Made by a program: the position numbers and the translations under genes
The notes under the pieces: model-generated
What the model was told of the DNA's origin: nothing
What the model saw: the letters and a program-made list of their open reading frames with translations, nothing else
Databases searched by the model: none
Shown here: positions 1 to 8,901 of the stretch, piece by piece
Layout: every line of letters starts with the position of its first letter
Numbering within the stretch: the first letter of the stretch is position 1
Source of the DNA: Salinispora arenicola
Lineage (GTDB): Bacteria > Actinomycetota > Actinomycetes > Mycobacteriales > Micromonosporaceae
Direction of reading: 5' to 3'
Length of the DNA stretch: 64,000 nt
Assembly (NCBI RefSeq): GCF_006716065.1
Contig: NZ_VFOL01000001.1
Coordinates: 372,001 to 436,000, forward strand

Positions 1-3000
1 CTCCAGGTGAACCCGATCGCCACGACCGGAAAAGGTGGGTTGAGCCGCGCGAGGGAATCAACAGTCTGCGCGATGTTCCTAGCTTGACGATCGCTCCGCG
101 CGTCACTTCCGACCCAGCCGTTCACCCCGACCACCAAGGCAAAACGACCATGAAGCGACGTGGCATCGCCGAAGCCAGCCGCATACCTGGCAACCAGGGA
201 GGCCAGATCAACATCGGCGGTGGCCGGCACCGTCGCGACGAAGCCCGGAAGATGGCCCGCATCCGGATGACGTGGCGCCTGATCGCCCCTCATCACAGAG
301 TTGACAGAACTGAACCGGTAGCGACGCTGTACGCCCTTGAAGGCATCCGAACCGGAATTCACCATCAGCGGCACCTGTGGCGCCGAAGACGACAGATGCA
401 GCCCTGACCCTCCAGGCCCGGAATCATCGTTCCTGCCGACCGACCGAGGCGCGCCCGATACCCCTTGGCTGGCGGGAATCTCCTCGGAGGCGATTCGTCG
501 CAGCTCGGTCATCAATGCCAAACGGGATTGAATGACGATTCTCCGAAGCGCGTCCGGCAACGCACCCCTGATATCCTGCCACCTGATCCACGTGGCAGGA
601 GCATAACTTTTCGCCTGCTTGACCGGAATTGGGATCTCGTGCTGCACCTGCTGCCAGGTGGTGTCCGACGAGATCCCATAAAACACGGTGTCCCGCAGTG
701 CATCTCGCTGCGCCCCCGTCAGCACAAAGTCATGGTGTGTCTGCGCATAGGCCTGGATCTGCTTGGCCCAGGTGTCCGGGTCGGCGTGGCTCTGGGAAAG
801 CTGGAACAGCCCGGCGGGACGTTCGGCGGTTACTCTCGCGCCGATTCTACTGCCGTCAGTAGTGATGGCCAGCGTCCGGTCGAAGATCGCAGCGTTATCG
901 TGAGCGTACCGCTGCTTCAGTACGGAGTCGACCAGTGCGCGACCCTCCTTGTCGCCTTCTCCGAAGGTCACGTCGTTCTCGAGTCTTTCACTCGCTCCGA
1001 TCCGGACGAAGGTGTTGGGCTCAGGGTAGTAGACACTGCGTCCGTCAACGAGGGCCATCGCCTGCCGCACGGCCAGGTCCAGCCCAGCCGCCTGCCGCAC
1101 CAGTGGAGCATTCTGGCCGACGTCGGCAGGGGTCAGGTACCCGCCGCTGACCACCTCCGGCGGCATACCGGCGTCTGCCCTGGCCGACAGTCGACGCGCC
1201 GCCTCGGCAAAGAGACTCTTGTTGTCCGGTGTGGCCAACGAGGACACATCACCGTCACCGGTATGCAGATACACCAGCTCACGCTGATGCTGATCGGTGC
1301 CACGGATCGCCTTGATGGCGTCCAACGTCACCTGCTGACGGGCCACGAACTCGCGTATCAACCCGTACGGAATCACTTTCTGATCCGACACATCACGCCC
1401 AGCAGGCGCTTTCCACGTGAACGGCACCACGGACACCGGGAAGTCACCGCGCCATCTGGCCTTGAAATCCGCCAGTTCGGCGTTGAGATCGGCCTGATTC
1501 ACTCGCCCCTCGGCTCGATTCAGTCCGACCACCAAGGCGAACCCGTTCGCCGGCCGCTCCACCTGCGCGTACCTGTTCGCCAGCTCCCACACCACGCCCG
1601 GCCTGTCTCCCACCACGGCCGGCGCTGTCGCGACGAACCCGACCGTCCCCGCTTCGTCCCTTGTCAGCTCGGCCCGCAGCGACGGCCCCACCGTCACCAC
1701 AGAACCCGCCGGCGTCAACCGCCGAGCTAGCTGCTGTTCGAAGGACCGCGAGCCACCTGCTGTCTCGACAGCTGTCGTCGTCACCGGGGGTTCCGCAGGC
1801 GCCGATCGCCCGGTGCGTCTCGGCATGGCTGACGGCGGTCGGCTACCGGTCGGCTCCGGCGCGGAGCCGCTGCCCTCGGACCGCGAATCGCTCACCGTCA
1901 GTTGTGGTGACTGGCCCGACACGGGCAACGGCGTGTCGTGCACCACAGCGCTGGCTGCGGTGACCTCAGCGATACGGTCCAGATACCGCTGCGGCAGCGC
2001 AAACGACTCGGACCGGGCATCCCGGCCCATGACACCACGACGCGCCGGATCCATCTCGCCATCGAGACCACTGTGGGTCCGCTGCGACGGCGCCCGAAAG
2101 ACAGTGTCAGCGTCGACGTACTCGTCCGGCAGACCGAGATAGTGCAGCGTCTCGTGAAGCACGACACCGATGCTGTCCTCGGCGTGCCAGACTTCCTGGT
2201 TGGTGCGACCACTGCCGGGCCGGACCGCGATCCGAGCATGCGGATCGGCGTCGTCGAACTCGAGTCGCACATGGAACTGGTCACCATTCGGCAACCGACG
2301 GCCGACGTTGACGTGCTCAGCCAAAGCGTGCCTCAGCGTCGACTGAACGGCGGCGACGTCCGCCGGCTTACCCGTCAACGCGAACCGCACCGTGTATTCC
2401 GTCACCCACCGACCAGCCTCTACCTCCATCCGACGCACGTCGTAGCGAATCCTGGTACCGAAACCGGACAACCCCCCACGCGGATCACCAGCACGCAACG
2501 GATCGAATCGCTCCGTGTCCACCCGCGCCACCGCGGCACCCGCACGCACCCGATTCCACGCTGAAACCGATCCCACCACCCCAGAAGCCGATTGAGGCAA
2601 CACCGGAGTCGAGTTGGAGGTTGCGCCGCCGGTATCAGCAGTGATCGTCGTCAGAGTCGGTGGGTGTGGTGTGGCAGAACGGTTTTGCTCGGGCGCTGCC
2701 GCACCGAGGGGGGTGACCGTGGTAGGGATGCTGGTGTTGGTCGCTGCGGGGCGGACGCCGACTGGACCCACGTTCGCCGAGCCGGGTGTCGTTTCGGTAC
2801 TGCTGGCGGGGGTAGTCGCCCCTGGTGCAACTTGGCCAGCCGGACCAGGTGAAGCAGCAGCAGGCGATGCTGGCTGCGGTGGCAGTAGGCCGGCGACAGG
2901 GACCGTTGGAGTGTGGCCCACAGGCGTGGTGGTTGGTGGTGCCGAAGTCCCCGGCCCGGACCGTGGACCTGGGTCCTCCACGGACGAAGGCGAGACAACG

Positions 3001-4955
3001 CTCGAGGGACTGCTGACCATCGGCTCCACCGAGGTACGGTTCGGAGCTATCAGACCAGCCAGGTGCGTCGTCGGCGCGACACCGTCACCGCCGTGCCCGG
3101 CAGTCGCGGGAACGGCAGCCGCGCCGGCGTCCGAGCCCTTCCCCTCTCGCGGCACAAGCTGTGGGCCCGATGACATGAACGCTTGGGATGGCGGTGTGGG
3201 GGTGCTCGGGAACGTCCCTGTCACCGCTGATGTCCCGGTCGGGCCAACGGGCGCGCCGGGATACGTTGTCGCAGTGCCCGGCAGCGTCAATGGTGTCGAC
3301 GCTCTCGCGGTCGCGGTGAGGTCGCGCGGAGAGGCCGGGCCGGTCGTCGTGGTCGGGTCGGCAGGTCCGGCGGGACGAGACGGATCCGGCGGGCGGCTCG
3401 ACATGGGTGGCTCTGGAAGGCCGGCAACAGTGGCCGGTATGGGTTGACCCCCAAGCGTGGTGGTTGGTGGTGCCGAAGTCCCCGGCCCGGACCGTGGACC
3501 TGGGTCCTCCACGGACGAAGGCGAAACAACGCTCGAGGGACTGCTGACCGTCGGCTCCACCGACGTACGGTTCGGAGCTATCAGACCAGCCAGGTGCGTC
3601 GTCGGCGCGACACCGTCACCGCCGTGCCCGGCAGTCGCGGGAACGGCAGCCGCGCCGGCGTCCGAGCCCTTCCCCTCTCGCGGCACAAGCTGTGGGCCCG
3701 ATGACAGAAATCCCTGTGCCGGCAGCGCGGATGGCTCCGGCTTTCCCGGAGTCGTGGTGAAGCTCTCCGGCCCGGTCGGGTCGGACGTCGTGGTCGAGTC
3801 AGACGTCATGGTCGAGTCAGACGTCATGGTCGGGTCGGACGTCGTGGTCGGGTCGGCAGGTCCGGCGGGACGAGACGAAGCGGTCGGTCGACCAGGGGTG
3901 AACGCTTCCGGTCGACCAGCGACATCGCTCGGTGCTTCGTCCGTGGGAGGTCGGACCGTCGGTGGTACGTCGGCCAACGACAACGTGTCGGTGGAGATTC
4001 CATCGTCCCCAGCCGTCAAGGCCGATGGGGTGGGCTGGGAAAGGTCCTCGAGTGCGGTTTCACTCATGGACTTGAGCGCGTCGGTATCCGGGATGGTCAG
4101 GCCGTCGAGGCTCGAATCGGTAGTCCCCGTCCTACCGCTACGTCGTCCACCGATCGAGTCCACCGCGCCTTCGAAGGCGCCGGCGGTCGCGGACGCCCAA
4201 CTGGGGCCACCGCCGTAGACAAAACCGACGATCGCTTCGGTGCCCCACTCGTGAACGGCGCCACTGCCCATCTTGCCGAGGGTGCTGTCGAACAATATCG
4301 GTGCACGGGTACCCAGGTGGGACAACCCGAGACCAACAACGCCGCCGATGGCACCCGCCACGGTGGCCTGCTCGGTCTTCGACCAGTCCCAATCGGTACG
4401 AGTTCCCTTCAGCATCTGGATGCCCTGTGCCGCCACGTCCATACCGACCTGGAAGATCACCCCACGGACGATCGCCACGATCGCCTTCCACAAGGACGAC
4501 AGGATTGTCCGCACGGTGGCCTGGGTGGCGGTGATCATCCCGGGAATGGCCGCCGTCGAGGCGCCGAAGGTGGCGGTCGCCATCGCGAGTGCGTGAGCGA
4601 TCTCCGCCGCCAGCCAGACCAGCGACAGGATGACCATGTACTTCGCGTATTCGATTTCTCGGGCAATGTCCCGGCATGCCTTCGCGAGTTGGTCGGCCGA
4701 CACGCCAACCTGCGGCACTATCTTCCGATAGGCAAGCACGAACCGTCGGAAGTTCTCCGCAGCGAGCCCCTCGATGGCGCTGAGCACCGCTGCGACGCCG
4801 GCGTCCACCTCGCCCCTGACGTCGTGAAGCTCGCGAGCTGCGTCGTCCCAAACAGCTGCCAGCCTGCGCAGGGCATCCTCGTCGCCTTTGGGCCAGTCGC
4901 TGCCCACCACAATCTTGGCCAGCCACTGCAACTCGGGTGGCATGGTGATAGTCAT
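1..4955 (-). CDS. Giant CpnT-like WXG100-domain polymorphic toxin (3' end outside window)
   Basis: The frame is open from ATG 4955 to the window edge (about 1651 codons, no stop), so the C-terminus is missing. The start overlaps the stop of the upstream gene by ATGA. Residues 1-180 match the WXG100-like/CpnT N-terminal domain of actinobacterial secreted toxins (MPPELQWLAKIVVG, then WPKGDEDALRRLA, EIEYAKYM and a hydrophobic stretch near residues 105-130). Residues about 290-800 form a Pro/Thr/Ser-rich linker with internal repeats. A zincin-like domain follows, with HETLHYLGLPDEY at residues 934-946 (HEXXHXXGXXD type) and VMG about 32 residues after the Asp, which could be a Met-turn. From about residue 1100 a ~465-residue module begins, and a second copy starts near residue 1572. 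Family knowledge suggests export by a type VII system; the enzymatic activity is inferred from the motif only. Confidence 0.85.
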   Translation of the reverse strand, partial: MTITMPPELQWLAKIVVGSDWPKGDEDALRRLAAVWDDAARELHDVRGEVDAGVAAVLSAIEGLAAENFRRFVLAYRKIVPQVGVSADQLAKACRDIAREIEYAKYMVILSLVWLAAEIAHALAMATATFGASTAAIPGMITATQATVRTILSSLWKAIVAIVRGVIFQVGMDVAAQGIQMLKGTRTDWDWSKTEQATVAGAIGGVVGLGLSHLGTRAPILFDSTLGKMGSGAVHEWGTEAIVGFVYGGGPSWASATAGAFEGAVDSIGGRRSGRTGTTDSSLDGLTIPDTDALKSMSETALEDLSQPTPSALTAGDDGISTDTLSLADVPPTVRPPTDEAPSDVAGRPEAFTPGRPTASSRPAGPADPTTTSDPTMTSDSTMTSDSTTTSDPTGPESFTTTPGKPEPSALPAQGFLSSGPQLVPREGKGSDAGAAAVPATAGHGGDGVAPTTHLAGLIAPNRTSVEPTVSSPSSVVSPSSVEDPGPRSGPGTSAPPTTTLGGQPIPATVAGLPEPPMSSRPPDPSRPAGPADPTTTTGPASPRDLTATARASTPLTLPGTATTYPGAPVGPTGTSAVTGTFPSTPTPPSQAFMSSGPQLVPREGKGSDAGAAAVPATAGHGGDGVAPTTHLAGLIAPNRTSVEPMVSSPSSVVSPSSVEDPGPRSGPGTSAPPTTTPVGHTPTVPVAGLLPPQPASPAAASPGPAGQVAPGATTPASSTETTPGSANVGPVGVRPAATNTSIPTTVTPLGAAAPEQNRSATPHPPTLTTITADTGGATSNSTPVLPQSASGVVGSVSAWNRVRAGAAVARVDTERFDPLRAGDPRGGLSGFGTRIRYDVRRMEVEAGRWVTEYTVRFALTGKPADVAAVQSTLRHALAEHVNVGRRLPNGDQFHVRLEFDDADPHARIAVRPGSGRTNQEVWHAEDSIGVVLHETLHYLGLPDEYVDADTVFRAPSQRTHSGLDGEMDPARRGVMGRDARSESFALPQRYLDRIAEVTAASAVVHDTPLPVSGQSPQLTVSDSRSEGSGSAPEPTGSRPPSAMPRRTGRSAPAEPPVTTTAVETAGGSRSFEQQLARRLTPAGSVVTVGPSLRAELTRDEAGTVGFVATAPAVVGDRPGVVWELANRYAQVERPANGFALVVGLNRAEGRVNQADLNAELADFKARWRGDFPVSVVPFTWKAPAGRDVSDQKVIPYGLIREFVARQQVTLDAIKAIRGTDQHQRELVYLHTGDGDVSSLATPDNKSLFAEAARRLSARADAGMPPEVVSGGYLTPADVGQNAPLVRQAAGLDLAVRQAMALVDGRSVYYPEPNTFVRIGASERLENDVTFGEGDKEGRALVDSVLKQRYAHDNAAIFDRTLAITTDGSRIGARVTAERPAGLFQLSQSHADPDTWAKQIQAYAQTHHDFVLTGAQRDALRDTVFYGISSDTTWQQVQHEIPIPVKQAKSYAPATWIRWQDIRGALPDALRRIVIQSRLALMTELRRIASEEIPASQGVSGAPRSVGRNDDSGPGGSGLHLSSSAPQVPLMVNSGSDAFKGVQRRYRFSSVNSVMRGDQAPRHPDAGHLPGFVATVPATADVDLASLVARYAAGFGDATSLHGRFALVVGVNGWVGSDARSDRQARNIAQTVDSLARLNPPFPVVAIGFTW
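2924..3706. repeat. 252-bp near-identical direct repeat in toxin linker
   Basis: Bases 2924-3175 recur at 3455-3706, offset by 531 bp (177 codons, in frame), with about three mismatches. Both copies encode the same 84-residue Pro/Ser/Thr-rich segment of the giant toxin. A shorter shared block lies at 3346-3382 and 3841-3877. A run of 18-bp units reading TSDSTM lies between about 3780 and 3850. The near-identity points to recent duplication or gene conversion. Confidence 0.9.
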
Positions 4956-5293
4956 CGGCGGGGCCGACCGCCCGTCGTCGTATCTACTCCGCTGGCCATG
5001 TCCCCAGCCACCTGCTCGGTGTGAGCGAATCCGCTACTCATGTCGGTGACGCCGTCGCGGATACCGGCGGAGATCTCGCCGAGATCGCCGAGGGCCTCGG
5101 CAACAGCCGCGGCATTCGACGTGTACACCTCGCCGAACTGCTGCCCCATCGGGTCATCGCCCCAACACTCGCCCACCTCCGCCAAACGGGCCTGGAGGGC
5201 GTTTGCGGCGCCGTTGAGCCGTCGGGCTAGATCGGCGAATCGGTCGCTGCTCTTGGCTAGTCGCTCGGGGTCAACCGCGAATGACTCGGTCAC
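4952..5293 (-). CDS. EspC-like/WXG type VII secretion target
   Basis: This is a 113-residue, mostly helical protein. It starts MTESFAVDPERLAKSSDRF, which resembles the EspC/DUF2580 family of ESX-secreted proteins, and carries a WGDD...GQQFGEVY segment in the hairpin position of WXG proteins. Its ATG overlaps the stop of the YbaB/EbfC gene by 4 bp, and its own stop overlaps the toxin ATG, so the three genes are translationally coupled. The order YbaB/EbfC, EspC-like, CpnT-like is a recurrent actinobacterial toxin arrangement. The likely role is a co-secreted partner or escort of the toxin, inferred from family and position. Confidence 0.8.
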   Translation of the reverse strand: MTESFAVDPERLAKSSDRFADLARRLNGAANALQARLAEVGECWGDDPMGQQFGEVYTSNAAAVAEALGDLGEISAGIRDGVTDMSSGFAHTEQVAGDMASGVDTTTGGRPRR

Positions 5294-5781
5294 CGGCCAT
5301 CAGCCCAGCCGGTGCGATCGTTCCACGTGACGTCGCCGGCATCGGACGTGGCGTCGCCGGGACCAGCACCCCTACTCCCCCAACCCGTAGGCCGCAACAC
5401 CTCGTCGAGGCCCGGCAAATCCTCCGGCAGCAGCCGCGACCAATCGTCCCGACCCGAGGTCACATCCAGGAAACCGTTGTCGCTCCGGTAGCCGGCCATC
5501 ACCTGCCGTACCGCGTCCCCAGCCTCGGCTTGCGCCTGTGTCACCACCGCGAAGACCATGGCAGCCAGTTCCTGCGGGGCCATCTGCCGGTACGCCTCGG
5601 TGGGGAAGCTCAGCTCGGTTAGCTGGCCCTGCGCATCGACGGTGACCTGCACGCATCGCTGAGCGCCAACCGCCGTGGCTGAGATCTGTGCTAGTGAACG
5701 CTGCATCTCGCCCAAGGCCGCCCGCTGCGCGCTGTAGCGCGCACGGAGTTGGTCAAGTTCAGCGTCGTACGGAGTCTCCAT
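5290..5781 (-). CDS. YbaB/EbfC family protein
   Basis: This 163-residue protein has an N-terminal coiled-coil-like helix, then CVQVTVDAQGQLTELSFPTE and a helix QELAAMVFAVVTQAQAEAGDAV. That pattern is typical of YbaB/EbfC nucleoid-associated proteins. The family core is about 100 residues; the remaining ~60 are polar and probably disordered. It is the first gene of the coupled trio leading into the toxin. In type VII loci such proteins are common accessories of unknown function; DNA binding is the family assumption and nothing here tests it. Confidence 0.8.
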   Translation of the reverse strand: METPYDAELDQLRARYSAQRAALGEMQRSLAQISATAVGAQRCVQVTVDAQGQLTELSFPTEAYRQMAPQELAAMVFAVVTQAQAEAGDAVRQVMAGYRSDNGFLDVTSGRDDWSRLLPEDLPGLDEVLRPTGWGSRGAGPGDATSDAGDVTWNDRTGWADGR

Positions 5782-5834
5782 TACTTGTCCTTACGATCAG
5801 GTGCCGCACGGAAACTGCCGCGTGGCCGGGTACG

Positions 5835-7661
5835 TCATGCGCCTGGGCGCCCGATCGGGCCAGCAGGGGAGTCAGGGTCGGCGCCCCACACGTCGTCCTC
5901 TTCGACAAGCCACGTCTTCCGCTCCCGCGAGGCCTCCTTTCCTGTCGCGGTCGTGGCGGGGGCACCCGCGAAGGGAACTCCCGTGCCCCCGCTGCCTGGC
6001 CGCAGCCTGTCGGTGCCCTCGACCTTGCCGACAGCACCCGGTGCGGGCGCCGAACCCGTAGAACTGCTTCGGATGCCTCCAGGTCCGCCAACGAAAGGTC
6101 GGGTCCGTCGGAGCGAGCTGCCACCGTTACCGCCGGAGGCCGGACCGCCGCCCGGGACGAAGGGCGTAGGAGTACTACCACCAACACCACTGACCCTGGG
6201 CCTGCGGGAACCACCACCCCCACCCGACCCGGAACCCGGCGCACCACCAGGCACAAACGGCACAGGAGCACCACCACCAACACCACCAACCCTCGGCCTG
6301 CGGGAACCACCACCCCCACCCGACCCGGAACCCGGCGCACCACCAGGCACAAACGGCACAGGAGCACCACCACCAACACCACCAACCCTCGGCCTGCGGG
6401 AACCACCACCCCCACCCGACCCGGAACCCGGCGCACCACCAGGCACAAACGGCACAGGAGCACCACCACCAACACCACCAAGCTTGGGAGCTCGAGCGGC
6501 TGGGCTTTCTCTGGCGTTGAAAGCGGGAGTGGACAGGGGAACGGCGGGCAGCGGGGCGCTGTGGCTCATGGGTGCCGCCGCCGGTGAGCCAGCACCACCG
6601 GGGAAGGACCCGATGCCAGTCGATGACGCTGGCGAAACGGTGCCGCCGGGAAACGCGGTGGGACTGGTAAGGGCGTCAGCGCCGGCCAAGGTCGTCGCCG
6701 GCGTGAAGTCCATTGCGGGAGTGTCACCAGGGCCGAGGGTGGGTTCGGAAAAGGGTGTGGCGGGCTCGTCGAGCAGTGGATCAGCGCCATTGGGGCTGTC
6801 GAACGGTCGAACAAACGGCCCCTCAAGGCCGGTGCCACTGACAGGCTCAGGGGATCCGATCGACGATGAATCGGACAGCCCTCCTGGCGGCTCGGTAGTC
6901 GGAAAGGAGTCCGGGCTTGCACCGTTCGGGATCCAGTCCGCGGGCATGTCGGGCCGAGTCGACGGATCCCGATCCGGGAGTGGCGGTGGGTCAGTGACCG
7001 GCCCCTCCCCTGGCGGGGCCAAAGGATCGGTAGTTGGCGGCTCCTCCGGAGGCGGCGGGCGCAGGTCGTTGACGGTCAACGAGTATTGCTCGTTCAGCCT
7101 TTCGAACTCCGCGCGCATGTCACGGTCCATCATCGCAACGATGTCAGGGCGCTTGGAAACTGGAATCAGGCCGTTGTCCATGGGCTCGACACCCAGCCGC
7201 CTCGCCTCGCTGGCATAGTGGCTGTCGATGGCGTCGAGCACGGCGCGGGAGTAGGCGAGTCGGTTGCCCGCGGCCACCAGACTCTCAATGATCGAACCCT
7301 GTTCCGGCCGATCCTTGTCGGCCGCCGCGGTGATCTGATCGATGTGCGAGTCGAGCACACCCACGGTCCACTTCATAGAACGGGTAAACGCGTCTGCTGC
7401 GCCACCCTGCCAGGGACGGTCGTCGCCGGCGATGGCGCGAGAATGGAGTTGGGTGACGTCGCGACACAGCGCCAGTGTCGCCTGGACCCGAGCAAAGCTC
7501 TGCGCCAACCGGAAGAAGCTTTCCGGGTTGCTCACCCCGCGGGCTTCCTCGTGGGCGCTGCTGTCACCGGCGGGAATCTCGGATCCACCGTTGACGGCCG
7601 CCTTGATTTGCTTCCAGTTCCAGGAACTCTCGTCGCCAGTGAGTTCCTTCGCCTTCACCAT
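5835..7661 (-). CDS. PPE-like ESX substrate with Pro/Gly-rich repeat tail
   Basis: A 608-residue protein. ATG 7661 (MVKAKELTG) is preferred to the in-frame start 15 codons upstream, because family-like sequence starts there. Residues 1-200 are helical, with a WQGGAADAFTRSMKWTVGVL segment resembling the N-terminal half of PPE-like and WXG-locus proteins. Residues 200-400 are Pro/Thr-rich. Residues about 400-530 hold three near-identical 32-residue repeats (GGVGGGAPVPFVPGG...) plus a degenerate fourth. The C-terminus has KTWLVEEDDVWG, an acidic Trp motif common at the ends of actinobacterial WXG-locus proteins. It follows the two WXG100 genes and the helical protein and is probably co-expressed with them. 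The exact function is unknown. Confidence 0.75.
   Translation of the reverse strand: MVKAKELTGDESSWNWKQIKAAVNGGSEIPAGDSSAHEEARGVSNPESFFRLAQSFARVQATLALCRDVTQLHSRAIAGDDRPWQGGAADAFTRSMKWTVGVLDSHIDQITAAADKDRPEQGSIIESLVAAGNRLAYSRAVLDAIDSHYASEARRLGVEPMDNGLIPVSKRPDIVAMMDRDMRAEFERLNEQYSLTVNDLRPPPPEEPPTTDPLAPPGEGPVTDPPPLPDRDPSTRPDMPADWIPNGASPDSFPTTEPPGGLSDSSSIGSPEPVSGTGLEGPFVRPFDSPNGADPLLDEPATPFSEPTLGPGDTPAMDFTPATTLAGADALTSPTAFPGGTVSPASSTGIGSFPGGAGSPAAAPMSHSAPLPAVPLSTPAFNARESPAARAPKLGGVGGGAPVPFVPGGAPGSGSGGGGGSRRPRVGGVGGGAPVPFVPGGAPGSGSGGGGGSRRPRVGGVGGGAPVPFVPGGAPGSGSGGGGGSRRPRVSGVGGSTPTPFVPGGGPASGGNGGSSLRRTRPFVGGPGGIRSSSTGSAPAPGAVGKVEGTDRLRPGSGGTGVPFAGAPATTATGKEASRERKTWLVEEDDVWGADPDSPAGPIGRPGA
6165..6480. 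repeat. 96-bp tandem repeat (three copies plus remnants)
   Basis: The unit is 96 bp (32 codons). For example, the same string begins at 6292 and 6388, and a diverged copy starts near 6196. It encodes the Gly/Pro-rich tail of the PPE-like protein. Almost perfect identity between copies suggests recent expansion by slippage or recombination. Confidence 0.9.
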
Positions 7662-7730
7662 GCCCCACTCCCGTTTTCGAGTCGCTACTGCGGTCGACGG
7701 TGCCACTGCCTCGTGCCGCCGCCGCCCAGG

Positions 7731-8252
7731 TCACCCCTGCGGCATGGTCGACTTGAAGTTGGTGATCATGCTGTTGGCCCTGGTCGCGGCTTCGATACTG
7801 TCGGCTTCGGCCCGGTCGTACGTGTTGGCCAGGTTGAGCATCCCGTCCCGCAGTGAGATGTACGCCTCCCGGAATTTCTTTATCTTGGCGATGTACTGAC
7901 TTCTCATCTCCTTCGCCCTGCCACTGATCTCGTCGGCCTTGTTGAACCTGCCGGCAGCCAGGTCTCCGGAACGTTCGAGGTCCTGCCAGGCGTCGTTGAG
8001 CGGTGCGATGAGTTGGTCCATCACCTCGGCGAAGTGCCGGAGCGCGCGGCTGTCCACCCCCACCGATCCCTCAGCGGAGTCACCCTTATAGGTCGCGGGT
8101 ACCTCTCCCACGTCCTCGGGTCGTGTTACGGGCACCGGGCGGTCGCCGTGTGAGACATCTCCGTCCCAGTCCCGAGGCGGCGATGGCCTGTTGTGGTTGT
8201 CCTCGTGTCCTCTGTAACCGCCAGTCCCGACCACACCGCCTTCGCGGAACAC
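7731..8252 (-). CDS. Helical WXG-locus protein, unknown function
   Basis: A 173-residue protein. The frame stays open far upstream, but that extension overlaps the WXG100 gene and looks non-coding. GTG 8252 is 4 bp after the WXG100 stop and has a GGGAG motif at a workable distance, so it is chosen. The first 60 residues are polar and low in complexity. The rest is predicted helical (SRALRHFAEVMDQLIAPLND, then FREAYISLRDGMLNLANTY), like a WXG100/EspC-type hairpin without a clear WXG. It sits between the WXG100 pair and the PPE-like gene. The start could be one of several GTG codons. Confidence 0.65.
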   Translation of the reverse strand: MFREGGVVGTGGYRGHEDNHNRPSPPRDWDGDVSHGDRPVPVTRPEDVGEVPATYKGDSAEGSVGVDSRALRHFAEVMDQLIAPLNDAWQDLERSGDLAAGRFNKADEISGRAKEMRSQYIAKIKKFREAYISLRDGMLNLANTYDRAEADSIEAATRANSMITNFKSTMPQG

Positions 8253-8256
8253 CGGG

Positions 8257-8547
8257 CTACCGCTCCCACATGCTGGCGCCCGCTCGCTCGGCCCCGGCGT
8301 ACTGCGCCATGATGGCGTCCAGTGCCCTCGTGGCCTGGCCCAGGAGTACCGGCATCTGGGCAGCGGCCTGATCCCAATCGTGCTTGCACTGGGCGTAGGC
8401 CACCTTGGCGTCGCTGTCCCAACGTTGAAGGCTTTTGCGACTGTGCTCATCGAGAGTGCGCAGGGAGTCCTGGATCCTACGCTGTGCGTCCTGCATATGC
8501 GCCACCGTGGCTCGGGCGGCCGAAAAGTCAATCGTGTACTGTGCCAT
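8257..8547 (-). CDS. WXG100 family protein (WDS variant)
   Basis: At 96 residues it has the standard WXG100 length, with two helices joined by QRWDSDAKVAY, so the W-x-G turn is W-D-S here. The N-terminus MAQYTIDFSAARATVAHMQD has the usual amphipathic pattern. It lies between a second WXG100 gene upstream and the helical protein downstream, so the two small proteins probably form a secreted heterodimer. Heterodimer formation is inferred from EsxA/EsxB-type pairs. No ESX core component is present in the window. Confidence 0.8.
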   Translation of the reverse strand: MAQYTIDFSAARATVAHMQDAQRRIQDSLRTLDEHSRKSLQRWDSDAKVAYAQCKHDWDQAAAQMPVLLGQATRALDAIMAQYAGAERAGASMWER

Positions 8548-8580
8548 GATATTTCCTAGCGTCGGCTGGGGCTCGGTCGA

Positions 8581-8901
8581 TCAGATTCCGGGCAGTCCGG
8601 GCAGCGGGCTTCCGGCCGTTTCCACAGTCTGTTCGTGAGTTCTGGCGTAGAGACCAGAGTTGTCGTCCAGGGACTGCTTCATAGCCTCGAGCCTGCCGAT
8701 CACCTTTTGGTAAACGTCAAGCCACTGCCGCATCGTGCTGGTGACAAACACTGTGGACGCCTCGCCTGTCCACCGGGATGCCAGGACTTGAACCTCGTTA
8801 CCGATGCTGCCATGCGTGGTGCGATGAGTGCCGATATGGTCAGTGAAGATGGCGCTTGCCGCTGCCATCGCCTGTGTGTCCACGTTGGCGCTATTGGCCA
8901 T
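8581..8901 (-). CDS. WXG100 family protein
   Basis: 106 residues from ATG 8901 (MANSANVDTQ), which follows a strong GGGGG ribosome-binding site. The in-frame start 39 codons further upstream gives a non-family leader and is rejected. SRWTGEASTVF supplies the canonical W-x-G turn between two helices. It is the first gene of the type VII substrate array, 33 bp ahead of the second WXG100 gene. Its promoter must lie in 8902-9000. Confidence 0.85.
   Translation of the reverse strand: MANSANVDTQAMAAASAIFTDHIGTHRTTHGSIGNEVQVLASRWTGEASTVFVTSTMRQWLDVYQKVIGRLEAMKQSLDDNSGLYARTHEQTVETAGSPLPGLPGI

Noticed and set aside
465..1730. 421-codon plus-strand open frame opposite the toxin
   Set aside because: It mirrors the toxin's codon pattern and has His/Arg-rich shadow composition; the minus strand has clear domains.
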